In this document: positions 27,091-36,219 of the stretch, in pieces | Layout of the letters: each line of letters opens with the position of its first letter | How positions within the stretch are numbered: position 1 is the stretch's first letter | NCBI RefSeq assembly: GCF_004102745.1 | Contig: NZ_RLII01000026.1 | Span: 1 to 47,775, forward strand | Reading direction: 5' to 3' | From: Acetivibrio mesophilus | GTDB lineage: Bacteria; Bacillota; Clostridia; Acetivibrionales; Acetivibrionaceae | Length of the DNA stretch: 47,775 bases | Translations under genes and position numbers: made by a program | Notes under the pieces: generated by a model | Seen by the model: the letters and a program-made list of their open reading frames with translations, nothing else | What the model was told of the DNA's origin: nothing | Database searches by the model: none

Positions 27091-28671
27091 CTAAGAGCTT
27101 TGTCCTGCTTCCTTATCCTTAATAAGCTTGTATTCTATCGAATCCACCAACGCCCTCCAGCTGGCCTCTATTATGTCCGTTGAAACTCCAATAGTAGTCC
27201 AGACTTCCTTTCCGTCGGTCGACTCAATTAAAACTCTTACCTTTGCAGCTGTAGCCGAGTTGGAGTCAAGAACCCTAACCTTGTAGTCGGTAAGCTTCAT
27301 CTCTGCAATCTGCGGATAAAATCTCTCCAAAGCCTTTCTCAGCGCCTTATCCAGTGCATTTACCGGACCCTGCCCCTCATCTGCAGTAATCTCATTCTGT
27401 CCGTCCACATTAATCTTTATCATAGCCGAAGAATTCGCTCCGCATATAGACGGCTCGTTAACCACAACCTTAAACTCTCCAAGCTCAAAAGAAGGATGAT
27501 ATTTGCCAAGAATTTTGCGGATTACAATCTCAAAGGAACTCTCTGCACCCTCATACTGATAACCTTCGAATTCCAGCTCCTTAAGCTTCTCCAGTACCAA
27601 TTTTGTCTGCGGGGAATCCTTTGTAATAGTATTATCAATGTTATTGATCAAATGCAATACAGCGCTTCTGCCTGCTACTTCCGACATAAGGAAAAGTCTT
27701 TCATTTCCGACAAGTTCGGGGCTGATATGCTCGTATGCTACGGAGTTTTTACTCACCGCATCTGCATGCATCCCTGCCTTGTGAGCAAATGCATACTTTC
27801 CGACATACGGCGCCCTTTCATCATGTACAACATTGGCAATTTCACTCACGTACCTGGCTGTAGCCGTAATGTCCGACATACTCTCCTTAGGTATGCAGTC
27901 ATAGCCAGCTTTCAGCTGCAAATTGGGTATTATTGTACAGAGATTGGCATTACCGCTTCTCTCTCCAAACCCGTTTATGGTCCCCTGAACCTGCACAGCT
28001 CCTGCCTGTACTGCCACAATAGAGTTGGCAACCGCCATTCCTGTATCGTTATGACAGTGAATACCCACATCCACGTTAAACTCGTTTACAACTTTAGAAG
28101 TAATGTCCTGGATTTCATTCGGAAACGTCCCTCCATTAGTGTCACAAAGACAAATGCTGTCCGCCCCGGCTTCAACAGCCGCCCTTAAGGCCTTCATTGC
28201 ATAGTCGGGGTTAGCCTTGTAGCCGTCAAAGAAATGCTCCGCATCAAATACTACTTCCTTATTCTTATTTTTAAAGAAGGAAATGGTGTCAAAAATCATT
28301 TTCAGATTTTCATCCAATGTTGTCTTTAAGATATCGATAACCTGAAAGTCCCAACTCTTCCCGAATATAGCTATAGCAGGAGTATCGGCCTTTAAAAGCG
28401 ATTTTACATTGGCGTCTTCATGAACACTTACATTCACCCTTCTCGTACTTCCAAAGGCAATTACTTTGGCATGCCTCAACTTGATTCGTCCAATTCTCTC
28501 AAAGAACTCCAAATCCTTTGGGTTGGATCCGGGGTTGCCTGCCTCAATATAGCTTACGCCAAGCCGATCAAGTCTTTCGACAATTTTCAGTTTGTCTTCG
28601 ACGCTAAATGAAATTCCCTGGGCCTGAGCACCGTCTCTTAAGGTTGAGTCATATATCAAAACCTTCTTCAT
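27091..28671 (-). CDS. cimA: (R)-citramalate synthase, CimA type
   Basis: A 526-residue member of the isopropylmalate/citramalate synthase family. The N-terminal TIM barrel has the catalytic block DSTLRDGAQAQG and the metal-binding HCHNDTGMAVANS. The C-terminal ~150 residues form the LeuA-type regulatory dimer domain. The length and the AQAQG variant fit the long CimA group, which makes citramalate from pyruvate and acetyl-CoA for threonine-independent isoleucine synthesis. It follows ilvB-ilvN-ilvC. 2-isopropylmalate synthase is less likely because no leuCDB genes are beside it. Confidence 0.9.
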   Translation of the reverse strand: MKKVLIYDSTLRDGAQAQGISFSVEDKLKIVERLDRLGVSYIEAGNPGSNPKDLEFFERIGRIKLRHAKVIAFGSTRRVNVSVHEDANVKSLLKADTPAIAIFGKSWDFQVIDILKTTLDENLKMIFDTISFFKNKNKEVVFDAEHFFDGYKANPDYAMKALRAAVEAGADSICLCDTNGGTFPNEIQDITSKVVNEFNVDVGIHCHNDTGMAVANSIVAVQAGAVQVQGTINGFGERSGNANLCTIIPNLQLKAGYDCIPKESMSDITATARYVSEIANVVHDERAPYVGKYAFAHKAGMHADAVSKNSVAYEHISPELVGNERLFLMSEVAGRSAVLHLINNIDNTITKDSPQTKLVLEKLKELEFEGYQYEGAESSFEIVIRKILGKYHPSFELGEFKVVVNEPSICGANSSAMIKINVDGQNEITADEGQGPVNALDKALRKALERFYPQIAEMKLTDYKVRVLDSNSATAAKVRVLIESTDGKEVWTTIGVSTDIIEASWRALVDSIEYKLIKDKEAGQSS

Positions 28672-28704
28672 CTTTTCATCCTTCCTAAAAAATGCTTTCT
28701 GTTC

Positions 28705-28735
28705 CCTAACCTTCCTCTAAAAGAAGAAGGTTAGG
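28705..28735 (-). promoter_or_regulatory. Hairpin between ilvC and cimA
   Basis: A perfect 10-bp inverted repeat (CCTAACCTTC with GAAGGTTAGG) lies in the 82-bp gap. No T-run follows on the minus strand, so it is more likely a processing or stabilising hairpin than a terminator. Confidence 0.5.
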
Positions 28736-28753
28736 AATAATTGTTCAATCTAC

Positions 28754-29749
<996 letters not shown>

Positions 29750-29756
29750 TTAAAAA

Positions 29757-30269
29757 TCACTCCTCATCACTATTCTTAGTTTTTATAATTTTATTGCCTC
29801 TTTGAATGGCTATTGTACCCGTCCTTACAATCTCCTTTATACCAAACTGCTTCAGCATATCCTCCAAAGCAGCAACTTTATCTACACTACCGGATATTTC
29901 AACGGTTAGCGTATTTTTTGACACATCAATTATCTTCGCTCTAAATATCTCTGTAATCTGCATTATCTCCGACCTGGTAGAGGCAGTCGTCCCAACCTTT
30001 ATAAGAGCAAGCTCCCTGCTTACCGAATCGGAATCTTCAAGTTCTTTTATCTTAATAACATCAACAAGCTTGTTCAACTGTTTGCTAACCTGTTCAACTA
30101 TGTAGTCATCGCCGTCGACAACAATTGTCATTCTTGAGACTTCCGGATTTTCAGTGACACCCACCGCGAGGCTGTCAATATTAAATCCCCTCCTGCTAAA
30201 CAAACCGGCTATCCTAGATAATACTCCTGCATGGTTTTCAACCAGGACTGATAAAGTATGCTTCGCCAT
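29757..30269 (-). CDS. ilvN: Acetolactate synthase small (regulatory) subunit
   Basis: A 170-residue regulatory subunit that activates IlvB and gives feedback inhibition by valine. The N-terminal ACT domain is clear (HTLSVLVENHAGVLSRIAGL, then FSRRGFNIDSLAVG), followed by the C-terminal domain. The ATG at 30269 follows GGAGG by seven bases; a GTG start 15 bases upstream overlaps that site and is rejected. Confidence 0.95.
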   Translation of the reverse strand: MAKHTLSVLVENHAGVLSRIAGLFSRRGFNIDSLAVGVTENPEVSRMTIVVDGDDYIVEQVSKQLNKLVDVIKIKELEDSDSVSRELALIKVGTTASTRSEIMQITEIFRAKIIDVSKNTLTVEISGSVDKVAALEDMLKQFGIKEIVRTGTIAIQRGNKIIKTKNSDEE

Positions 30270-30301
30270 TTTAAAACCTCCCACTTACAATATTGATCAC
30301 T

Positions 30302-31930
30302 CTATAGTGTCGATTCTTCCGGGTCAATCCTGCACTCGAGGAGATATGCTCCCTCGTCCGACAGCATCTCCTTTAATGCATCCTCTACCTGAGAATTGTC
30401 ATCTATTCTCCTGCCCTTGAAGCCATAAGCATCAAACAGCTTTATAAAGTCAGGATTGTCTTCTAAAAATACCTGGAAATAACGGCCGCAATACTTTGAC
30501 TTTTGCAGCTCCCTTACCATCCCCAGTCTTGAATTGTTGAATAAAATCACCTTTATTCCCAGCTTGTTTTGCTTGATGGTACCGAGTTCCTGCATATTCA
30601 TCTGGAAACTTCCGTCTCCTTCTACGCATACCACCTTGCAGTCGGGGGATCCGATTTTAGCCCCTACTGCGGCTGGAAATCCGTATCCCATAGTGCCCAA
30701 GCCTCCGGACGAGATAAATGTCCTAGGCTTTCTCACACCCAAATAGTTCGCAGCCCATATCTGGTTCTGCCCAACCTCTGTTGTAACTATATCATCATCA
30801 CCTAAAAGTTCCGTCAAAACAGACAATAGATATTTGGGATTTACAAAACCCGTGCCGGATCTTGAATCCAGTTTCGGGGCATGCTCTGACTTTTCTCTTT
30901 GAATTGTCTTTACCCAGTCATCCGTATCTCCCTTTCGGGAAATATTCACAACCTCTTCTAATACCTGCTTCACATCTCCGACCACCGGTATTGCAACCTC
31001 AATATTCTTGCCTATCTCCGCCGGGTCTATGTCAATATGAACTATTTTCTTTTTCTTTGCAATTTGCTGCGGATTGCTTATAGCTCTATCCGCTACTCTA
31101 GCACCAATGATAATCAGCAAATCCGCATTATTTACAGCATAATTTGCAGTGTATACCCCGTAAGTTCCAACCATTCCCAGGTTGAGTTCATAATCATACG
31201 GAACAGCGCCAATACCCATCAAGGTCGTAACAACAGGAATTCCGCACTTTTGGGAAAGCTCAAAAAGCTGTTGGGATGCATCGGAATTAATTACTCCTCC
31301 TCCGGCACATATAACCGGTCTCTTTGCCTTTTCAATGGCTTCGGCTATCTTCTTAATCTGAAGCGAATGGCCTTTGAAGTTTGGCTTATAACCTTTTATA
31401 TCAACACTTTCCGGATACTCAAAGTTGATTTCTCTCGTCTGCACATCTATGGGCACGTCAATAAGAACAGGTCCCGGCCTTCCTGTTGACGCAATATAAA
31501 AAGCTTCCTTTAACACGCGGGGCAAATCCTTTGTGTTCTTCACCAGATAATTGTGCTTGCAGAAAGGATCCGTTGCACCGGTAATATCAGCTTCCTGAAA
31601 AACATCCCTGCCGATTAACTCCGAGTTAACCTGCCCGGTAATAGCCACCAAAGGTATTGAATCCATATATGCATCGGCAATACCTGTAATAAGGTTGGTC
31701 GCTCCCGGTCCGGATGTGGCAACACATACACCGACTCTGCCCGTTGTCCGGGCATATCCGCTGGCAGCATGAGCAGCTCCCTGTTCATGCCTGGTGAGTA
31801 TATGATTTATGTTTGATTCCATCAGCGCATCATAGAAGGGACAAATTGCAGCTCCCGGATAACCGAATACAACTTCTACCCCTTCCAATTCTAAAGCCTT
31901 TACAATAGCCTGAGCACCTGAAAGTTTCAT
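30302..31930 (-). CDS. ilvB: Acetolactate synthase large subunit
   Basis: A 542-residue ThDP enzyme catalysing the first common step of valine, leucine and isoleucine synthesis. The catalytic Glu lies in RHEQGAAHAASGYAR, and the ThDP/Mg motif begins EGDGSFQMNMQEL. The ATG at 31930 (MKLSGAQAIVKALE) follows GAGGGTGG; an upstream ATG at 31969 is less likely. It is the first gene behind the T-box leader. Confidence 0.96.
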   Translation of the reverse strand: MKLSGAQAIVKALELEGVEVVFGYPGAAICPFYDALMESNINHILTRHEQGAAHAASGYARTTGRVGVCVATSGPGATNLITGIADAYMDSIPLVAITGQVNSELIGRDVFQEADITGATDPFCKHNYLVKNTKDLPRVLKEAFYIASTGRPGPVLIDVPIDVQTREINFEYPESVDIKGYKPNFKGHSLQIKKIAEAIEKAKRPVICAGGGVINSDASQQLFELSQKCGIPVVTTLMGIGAVPYDYELNLGMVGTYGVYTANYAVNNADLLIIIGARVADRAISNPQQIAKKKKIVHIDIDPAEIGKNIEVAIPVVGDVKQVLEEVVNISRKGDTDDWVKTIQREKSEHAPKLDSRSGTGFVNPKYLLSVLTELLGDDDIVTTEVGQNQIWAANYLGVRKPRTFISSGGLGTMGYGFPAAVGAKIGSPDCKVVCVEGDGSFQMNMQELGTIKQNKLGIKVILFNNSRLGMVRELQKSKYCGRYFQVFLEDNPDFIKLFDAYGFKGRRIDDNSQVEDALKEMLSDEGAYLLECRIDPEESTL

Positions 31931-31984
31931 AATCGCCACCCTCTTATATAGTAAGGTATAAAATATCAAAAGCCAGTAAGTAAA

Positions 31985-32270
31985 TTTATAAAATTAAACC
32001 CCCTCATCTCCGCAAACACGTTCTACTGTCTGCAGGGACGAAGGGATTATGTCCAACGTGGTACCACCCTGTTTCAACATACTTTTATGTATGCCCTCAG
32101 TGGGTATATTTCTTATATACCCCGACTGTAACGTGAAGTCAACGTCATTGTCTACTCCAACTTCAACAATGAAGCTCCGGAACGAGTTATACATGCATAT
32201 CATGCGCTGATTCACACCATCCATCAGCTCTCTTTGGCAATTTAATGCATCTTTATTCCATCACAGCATG
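31985..32270 (-). ncRNA. T-box leader of the ilv operon, leucine (CUC) specifier
   Basis: The hallmark T-box AGGGTGGTACCACG is at 32057-32070 (minus strand). It is followed by an 18-bp near-perfect terminator stem (about 31998-32045, starting CCCTTCGTCCC) and TTTAATTTT. Upstream, stem I shows AAAGAGAGC, GGTGTGAATCAGC and the specifier region ATAACTCGTTCCGGAGC, which places CTC (Leu) at 32184-32186. Uncharged tRNA-Leu should stabilise the antiterminator and turn on ilvB-ilvN-ilvC-cimA. A 76-residue open frame here is an artefact of the RNA. Confidence 0.93.
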
Positions 32271-32294
32271 TATCTTATATAACAAAGAGTATAA

Positions 32295-32332
32295 TTGATA
32301 AATATTTTATCAACGCACATACATAAAGTCAA
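32295..32332 (-). promoter_or_regulatory. Promoter of the ilv operon with a palindrome over the -10
   Basis: TTGACT (32327-32332), a 17-bp spacer and TAAAAT (32304-32309) precede the T-box leader. The perfect 19-bp palindrome TTGATAAATATTTTATCAA (32295-32313; 8-bp arms, 3-bp centre) overlaps the -10, a typical operator position. It does not match the CodY consensus. Confidence 0.6.
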
Positions 32333-32391
32333 CACGTTTTTTATTAAATACCAAGTCTAATTTTAATGTATCTTATCTTTGGCATATGGGG

Positions 32392-32856
32392 CTAGTATTG
32401 GACTTTATCCTGTTTTTGCTCCCACTCTCTAAAAGCCTCAAGGCAGGTATCCCTGTCCCTCTGAACAAAATTCACTCTATTCTCGTCAGCTTCGCCCTTT
32501 ATAACATCATATATATAATTGTCATCAAAACCTATTTTTGCGGCATCCTCCCGAGTGCAACCATAATATACCTTTTTTATCTTTGCCCAGTGAATAGCTG
32601 CAAAACACATTGGGCACGGCTCACAGGAAGAATACAGTTCACAGTCTCCCAGGTCAAATCGGGAAAGTTTCCTTGCCGCCTCCCTAATTGCAATCATTTC
32701 TGCATGGTCGGTGGGATCATTATTCTTTATGACCTGGTTGTGTGCCCGGGCAATGATCTTATTGTCCCTGACTATCACTGCTCCAAAGGGCCCTCCATGG
32801 TTCTGCCTCATCCCTGACATAGCCTCTTTAACAGCCTCTTTCATAAAATCGTCCAT
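32392..32856 (-). CDS. guaD: Guanine deaminase (cytidine-deaminase fold)
   Basis: A 154-residue zinc deaminase converting guanine to xanthine. The zinc site is HAEMIAI with CEPCPMC, and substrate-side features such as GGPFGAVIV, NDPTDHAE and FDDNYIYD match the Bacillus subtilis GuaD type, including the terminal Tyr (KVQY). tRNA adenosine deaminase TadA shares the fold, but the C-terminal part fits GuaD better. It is a single gene. Confidence 0.85.
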   Translation of the reverse strand: MDDFMKEAVKEAMSGMRQNHGGPFGAVIVRDNKIIARAHNQVIKNNDPTDHAEMIAIREAARKLSRFDLGDCELYSSCEPCPMCFAAIHWAKIKKVYYGCTREDAAKIGFDDNYIYDVIKGEADENRVNFVQRDRDTCLEAFREWEQKQDKVQY

Positions 32857-32979
32857 AGATTTTCTGTCCTATCCTGAAGTTTTTCCGGTTCTTGTCCGAC
32901 AAACCTTTTCTTATACTTAATATTACCATAATTAAAAGCAGATTGGTATATCCTTGTGCGTTATTTTTCTTAATAAATC

Positions 32980-33273
32980 CTAAATCACTACCCTATTTTC
33001 ATTCTTCCCCTCAATTTTGCCTATACCATAGCCATAGCAAAAGGATTGATACATGCTAGATACAATCAATGCACGCAGATATTCCCTTTCTGCCTCATCA
33101 AGGCCTATGTCCATAACCTTAATAAAGTCCTTTATTTTGTCGGATGCAATCTGCACCATAGCTTCCCTAGTGCCGGTAAACTCATTCAACAGCTTACTTC
33201 TGCCCTGCCTTAGATATGCTTTTATCATTTTCTCAAAATTATTTTTATCTTGTATTTTTCTATTTGTATTCAT
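32980..33273 (-). CDS. Small hypothetical protein
   Basis: About 97 residues, probably all-helical and cytoplasmic, with a charged N-terminus and YQSFCYGYGIGKIEGKN near the end. I do not recognise the family. The ATG at 33273 has AAGGAG five bases upstream. The ribosome site is preceded by the 3' arm of a perfect 11-bp hairpin (33285-33336), which may influence its translation. Confidence 0.6.
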   Translation of the reverse strand: MNTNRKIQDKNNFEKMIKAYLRQGRSKLLNEFTGTREAMVQIASDKIKDFIKVMDIGLDEAEREYLRALIVSSMYQSFCYGYGIGKIEGKNENRVVI

Positions 33274-33284
33274 CAATAGCTCCT

Positions 33285-33336
33285 TCCATGTAAAAATGAT
33301 GTTCTATCAATGTAAGTCTTTCCACTTTTACATGGA
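33285..33336 (-). promoter_or_regulatory. Hairpin abutting a ribosome-binding site
   Basis: TCCATGTAAAA and TTTTACATGGA form a perfect 11-bp inverted repeat with a 30-nt loop. On the minus strand the 3' arm runs directly into AGGAGC, the ribosome site of the small gene at 33273. Confidence 0.5.
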
Positions 33337-33366
33337 GGATATACCAAAAAATGATGTATAACTCAT

Positions 33367-33395
33367 TAAAATAGGCAAACTGCAATGTTTTCCTA
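33367..33395 (-). terminator. Rho-independent terminator of htrA
   Basis: The stem begins in the htrA stop codon: TAGGAAAAC pairs with GTTTGCCTA (one mismatch) around ATTGCA, followed by TTTTAAT on the minus strand. Confidence 0.55.
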
Positions 33396-34574
33396 TCTTG
33401 TCACAAGTCCGTCTTTTTCCTTTGCGGAAAGCTTGATTTGGACGGTCTCAGGCTTACCGTTGCTTATATGCTTAATGGTCACAACATCTCCAGGCTTCTT
33501 AGAATAAATAACGCATCTTAACTGCATCATCGTGCTTATTTCCTCTCCGTCAATCTGGGTCATGATGCACCCCACCCGTATTCCGCTTTTATAAGCCGGT
33601 CCGTTTTCGTCTACATTTGCCACATACACCCCGTTCTGAACTTTGACACTCCCATCAATATACGGAATAATGTCTTTGTCATAGGCAAAAACCCCGAGGT
33701 AAGGCTCAATAAATTCTCCTGTATTCGCATATTTGTTGATTATTGGAATTGCCACGTTGATCGGTACGGCAAACCCTATTCCTTCTGCACTGGCCACCTT
33801 TACCGTATTAATTCCCACCACTTCTCCCCTAGAATTTAAAAGTGGTCCGCCACTGTTTCCGGGATTTATGCTGGCATCGGTTTGAATAAGGCCTTCCATA
33901 TAATTTCTTCCCTGATCGGTATCAATCTCTATGGTTCTATTCAGCGCACTGATAATACCTGATGTAACTGTTCTCTGGAACTGAAGCCCTAGGGGATTGC
34001 CGATAGCAATTGCGGCCTCTCCAACCTTAAGCCTGTTGGCATCTCCCAAGGGTATTGTAGGAAGCCCCTCCGACTCTATTTTTACCACCGCCAAATCCAA
34101 CACCGAATCGGACCAGACAGTTACTCCGTCCATATTCTTTCCATCAATCAGCGAGACAATAATTCTTTTGCTTTTTCCTCCCGCAACATGGTGATTTGTG
34201 AGAATATACCCGTCAGGACTTACTATTACTCCCGAACCCACACCCCACGTTTGGGCTGCATTGGCATCAAATATTGAACTGCTGTCCACCTTAAGCACAG
34301 AAATGCCCACTACAGCCCTTGATGCATTTTCTGCAACACTTTGTATTGTATCGGTTTTTGCGTTTATGTCATTCGACTTTTCTGCTACAATCTGCTGCGG
34401 ACTTGGCATTTCAATACCCGTACCACCTTGAGGCGTTTGAGGAGTCGTATTTCGATTTCTAGTTATAAAGCCTGTAACGGCAAAAATTAATAAAAGTCCA
34501 ACGCCCAAAGATGTCAGAAGTGATGTTGTAAGTATGGTGAAAAAACCATTTTTCCCTCTGCTTTTATCAAACAT
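33393..34574 (-). CDS. HtrA/DegP-like membrane-anchored serine protease
   Basis: A 393-residue stress protease. It has an N-terminal membrane anchor (about 12-37), a linker, a trypsin-like domain with catalytic His in TNHHVAGG, Asp in DLAVVKI and Ser in GNSGGPLL, and a C-terminal PDZ domain (~290-385). It degrades or chaperones misfolded proteins outside the membrane. Its ribosome site AAGGATGG lies partly within the 3' arm of a perfect 13-bp hairpin, suggesting translational control. Confidence 0.95.
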   Translation of the reverse strand: MFDKSRGKNGFFTILTTSLLTSLGVGLLLIFAVTGFITRNRNTTPQTPQGGTGIEMPSPQQIVAEKSNDINAKTDTIQSVAENASRAVVGISVLKVDSSSIFDANAAQTWGVGSGVIVSPDGYILTNHHVAGGKSKRIIVSLIDGKNMDGVTVWSDSVLDLAVVKIESEGLPTIPLGDANRLKVGEAAIAIGNPLGLQFQRTVTSGIISALNRTIEIDTDQGRNYMEGLIQTDASINPGNSGGPLLNSRGEVVGINTVKVASAEGIGFAVPINVAIPIINKYANTGEFIEPYLGVFAYDKDIIPYIDGSVKVQNGVYVANVDENGPAYKSGIRVGCIMTQIDGEEISTMMQLRCVIYSKKPGDVVTIKHISNGKPETVQIKLSAKEKDGLVTR

Positions 34575-34583
34575 AATACCATC

Positions 34584-34627
34584 CTTTTAGAGTTTTTATT
34601 TCTATTATTGCAACAAAACTCTAAAAG
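34584..34627 (-). promoter_or_regulatory. 13-bp hairpin overlapping the htrA ribosome-binding site
   Basis: CTTTTAGAGTTTT and AAAACTCTAAAAG are perfect reverse complements around an 18-nt loop. On the minus strand the 3' arm ends AAAAG and is followed by GATGGTATT and the htrA ATG, so part of the Shine-Dalgarno sequence is in the stem. There is no T-run, so it is not a simple terminator. Confidence 0.6.
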
Positions 34628-34658
34628 AATTCAAAAAACAGACTTTTTTTGAGGAATT

Positions 34659-34859
34659 CTATGAGTTTTCCTCTATTGTCCGTATAATTTTTTTGACACT
34701 CTTTTCAAACTTCGGCCTAGGAAGCATAACCTGATGCTCACAGCCAAGACACTTTATTTTAAAGTCTGCACCCACCCGAGTTATTTCCCATTGCTTGCTG
34801 CCACATGGATGCTGCTTTTTAAGCTCAACAATTTCTCCTATGCAGTACTTATGCTCCAT
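34659..34859 (-). CDS. DUF951 domain protein
   Basis: A 66-residue protein with the conserved DUF951 pattern: IGEIVELKKQHPCGSKQW, then RVGADFKIKCLGCEHQVMLPR. The Cys pair CLGC together with HPCG may bind a metal. The function is unknown. In many Firmicutes it sits beside mscS, as here: the ATG at 34859 starts one base after the mscS stop, with the ribosome site inside the mscS end. The longer start at 34883 would overlap mscS and is rejected. Confidence 0.85.
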   Translation of the reverse strand: MEHKYCIGEIVELKKQHPCGSKQWEITRVGADFKIKCLGCEHQVMLPRPKFEKSVKKIIRTIEENS

Positions 34860-34860
34860 G

Positions 34861-35742
34861 TTATTCTCCTCCTTCTGTTCCATCCAATACTACTTTGTAC
34901 CTGTCAAAAAATTCTATATTTTCTCTATCAAATTCTTCTTTCACCAGTTTCCTTATTCTTCTTTCCACTCCCCAGTGCTCGCCGGGAACTGTTTTCGCAG
35001 TAATTCTGAGCGTAAGATTATCCTTCCCCAGCTCTGTAATGCCAAGCACTCTAGGTTCTTCAACTATAGTGTCAAACTCCTTTGAAACGCTTTTACAAAC
35101 CCTGTCCGCGGTTTCAAAGGCTCTGTTTATGTCTACTTTATACGCTAAAGGAATATCAACAATAACAGTTTTGTTGCCCCTTGAATGGTTTGTTACTTTT
35201 TTTATCTCCCCATTGGGTATGATGTGCAAATCTCCTCTAGAATCTCTTACCTTTGTTACTCTCAGCTCAATCTCTTCAACGAATCCCGTCCTGCCCTCCA
35301 ATGTCACATTGTCTCCAACGCTATACTGGTTTTCAAATACAATAAAGGCACCGGATATAACATCCTTAATCAAACTTTGTGCTCCAAAGCCTACAGCTAT
35401 ACCTCCTATACCGGCGGCAGCCATTATTGACTGAAGATTCAGTGCATTTGTTAGAAGAGTAAGAATTGCCACTCCCGAAAGAATATATACAGTGTACCTA
35501 AATATGCTTACCAAAAGCGTAGACATGGTATCAATTCTTTTTTCGTCAGGCTTAAGTTTAAAGGACTTTTGCTTTTCTAGGGCTTTTTTTATCATTTTAC
35601 TGCCAAACTTCACCAACAAAAAAGTAATAACAAGTATCGCAATTATTTTTGCTATCAAAGCCACCGGGTTATAAAGCCCTCCCAGAAGCGCTTGTAAATT
35701 CTGAGGTATATCAGTTATCCATTGTATAATATCATTTTCCAT
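34861..35742 (-). CDS. MscS-family small-conductance mechanosensitive channel
   Basis: A 293-residue membrane protein with three N-terminal helices. The pore-lining helix region reads GIGGIAVGFGAQSLIKDV and is followed by the MscS beta domain (FENQYSVGDNVTLEG) and an alpha/beta C-domain. It releases solutes on osmotic downshock. The ATG at 35742 is seven bases from AGGTG; one at 35748 is nearly on it. It is coupled with the DUF951 gene. Confidence 0.93.
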   Translation of the reverse strand: MENDIIQWITDIPQNLQALLGGLYNPVALIAKIIAILVITFLLVKFGSKMIKKALEKQKSFKLKPDEKRIDTMSTLLVSIFRYTVYILSGVAILTLLTNALNLQSIMAAAGIGGIAVGFGAQSLIKDVISGAFIVFENQYSVGDNVTLEGRTGFVEEIELRVTKVRDSRGDLHIIPNGEIKKVTNHSRGNKTVIVDIPLAYKVDINRAFETADRVCKSVSKEFDTIVEEPRVLGITELGKDNLTLRITAKTVPGEHWGVERRIRKLVKEEFDRENIEFFDRYKVVLDGTEGGE

Positions 35743-35981
35743 TTTCATTCACCTGTTTCGGAATAATAATAAACTGCACATATTGCTTCTATATATTTTA
35801 TATTAAACACATTGGGAAATGCAACGCTCTATAGTAGAACATTTTGCTTCATAATGCGACAGGTTTTAAGGAAATACTTTGCATGTTTTGTCAATACATG
35901 TTAAACGTTTTTTGCTCATGTTCTCAAAATAGAACACTTTTAGGCTTGTTTTGTAATATCCACAAGATATATAATATAAAC
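35743..35981. other. Intergenic region upstream of mscS
   Basis: AT-rich. It should contain the mscS promoter, though none stands out. A plus-strand promoter-like pair, TTGTTT (35946-35951) and TATAAT (35970-35975) with an 18-bp spacer, points towards a hairpin pair at 35991-36048. Confidence 0.4.
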
Positions 35982-36048
35982 GAAGATGTAAGGGAAATGT
36001 TTTTTTCCCTCTCTAATACCAGTCCCGTAGTTATACGGGTTTTTTTTT
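35982..36048 (+). ncRNA. Candidate small RNA ending in a strong terminator
   Basis: After the promoter-like TATAAT at 35970, about 67 nt contain two hairpins. The first is AGGGAA/TTCCCT (35991-36010). The second is CCCGTA/TACGGG (36024-36039), followed by nine T, a classic rho-independent terminator. All neighbouring genes are on the other strand and no plus-strand protein precedes the terminator, so a short untranslated transcript is the simplest reading. It could be antisense to the mscS leader. Confidence 0.4.
36024..36048 (+). terminator. Rho-independent terminator on the plus strand
   Basis: A perfect 6-bp GC-containing stem (CCCGTA/TACGGG), a 4-nt loop and a run of nine T. It has no protein gene upstream on the plus strand. 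Confidence 0.7.
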
Positions 36049-36156
36049 GCGAAAAAAAATACACCCTACTAATTAAATGGACGAATATTAAAAAATCAAA
36101 AGCTCGGGACATCGAGTCCTTTCGCTTTTACCTCTTTCATTTTACTCCAAGAGGCC

Positions 36157-36195
36157 AAATAAAAGCAGCAACGGATTTCAATTCCGAAGCTGCTT
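36157..36195 (-). terminator. Rho-independent terminator of the DUF368 gene
   Basis: On the minus strand AAGCAGC and GCTGCTT pair, with an inner CGGA/TCCG stem, followed by TTATTT. It lies about 25 bp after the stop codon. Confidence 0.7.
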
Positions 36196-36219
36196 CTTAT
36201 TATCATCTTTTTTGTATAA

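Noticed and set aside
31994-32224. 76-residue minus-strand frame upstream of ilvB
   Set aside because: It lies entirely in the T-box leader and contains the T-box and terminator sequences.
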